Source: Brachionus koreanus
Taxonomy: Eukaryota > Rotifera > Eurotatoria > Ploima > Brachionidae
Reading direction: 5' to 3'
Length of the DNA: 64,000 nt
NCBI GenBank assembly: GCA_016987375.1
Contig: PJRA01000325.1
Span: 21,116-85,115, forward strand
The notes beneath the pieces were generated by a model. That model saw only the letters and a program-made list of their open reading frames with translations, had not been told where the DNA came from and did not search any database. Below, piece by piece: positions 63,762 to 64,000 of this stretch. How positions within the stretch are numbered: the first letter of the stretch is position 1; every line of letters begins with the position of its first letter. The translations under genes and the position numbers were made by a program.

Positions 63762-64000
63762 AATTATTGTAATTAGTTATTTCTTTTAAAAACTTAATTT
63801 TTATTAATAAAATATATAAAATTTACATAAAATTTAGATATTCTCTATTTATTCTCTAGATACTTTAGTCCAAAAATATACATATAATATACAAAAAAAT
63901 ATCTTTATTTTATACTTAAAATATACATTTTTTTTTTACTTGGGCATTTGAGAAAATCTTGCGCCTTAGTGTCAAAAATAGCATATTTTGCAAAATCTTT
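63762..64000 (+). other. Right edge, no gene seen
   Basis: AT-rich sequence after the last stop codon. No CACTA terminus or subterminal repeat is visible, so the right end of the element is unresolved. Confidence 0.4.

Overview
The window is animal nuclear DNA, very AT-rich (GC roughly a quarter by eye). It has a standard genetic code, GT-AG introns that are mostly only 44-80 bp long, and short intergenic spaces broken by several AT-rich gene deserts. The conserved genes (CSTF3, FoxO, a FoxQ2-like factor, GOPC, a CDKL kinase, TRIQK, bifunctional COASY, RPS19, GALT, an EMI-FAS1 matricellular protein, a cystatin) are metazoan. Extreme AT content plus tiny introns and a two-gene CACTA transposon would fit a small compact genome such as a monogonont rotifer (Brachionus-like). 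This taxonomic guess is inference and I could not test it; a flatworm is a possible alternative.

Layout. 0.9-5.0 kb: CSTF3 (+), ten exons, with one large intron holding a tRNA-derived SINE. 5.1-6.4 kb: an orphan terminal exon (-) and duplicated AT-rich repeats. 6.5-7.4 kb: a single-exon forkhead gene (-). 9.3-10.8 kb: a TKL-type protein kinase (-) with an unusual tail. 11.7-12.8 kb: GALT (+). 13.3-14.2 kb: transposon debris with a long inverted repeat. 14.9-16.0 kb: an unknown type I membrane protein (+). 16.3-16.6 kb: a second SINE copy, then about 6.4 kb of desert. 23.0-24.7 kb: an unknown two-exon gene with a ParB/sulfiredoxin-like look (+). 25.3-25.7 kb: a secreted cystatin (+). 26.0-26.3 kb: a frameshifted zinc-binding pseudogene (-). 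27.7-32.0 kb: a secreted EMI-FAS1 protein (-). 32.0-38.8 kb: the FoxO upstream desert. 38.8-40.5 kb: FoxO (+). 42.5-43.7 kb: two non-LTR retrotransposon tails in opposite orientation. 44.1-45.4 kb: GOPC (-). 48.6-51.1 kb: CDKL (+). 51.3-53.9 kb: TRIQK (+), a small membrane protein (-) and COASY (+), tightly packed. 55.8-56.4 kb: RPS19 (-). 56.9-58.2 kb: an assembly gap and repeat debris. 58.4-58.9 kb: the C-terminal end of a core-2 GlcNAc-transferase (-). 59.2-63.8 kb: a CACTA/EnSpm-type unit with an intact-looking tnp2-like transposase and a second gene encoding a coiled-coil, BEN-like protein.

Most single-copy genes are unrelated housekeeping or signalling genes placed side by side. The main unit that seems to work together is the transposon pair at the right end: two genes on one strand, 62 bp apart, with a splice acceptor immediately before the second start codon. 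Several other genes also have an acceptor-like AG 6-25 nt before the ATG, which would fit spliced-leader trans-splicing or short 5' UTR introns. All exon structures below were joined by hand from reading frame, GT/AG sites and family resemblance; no alignment was run.
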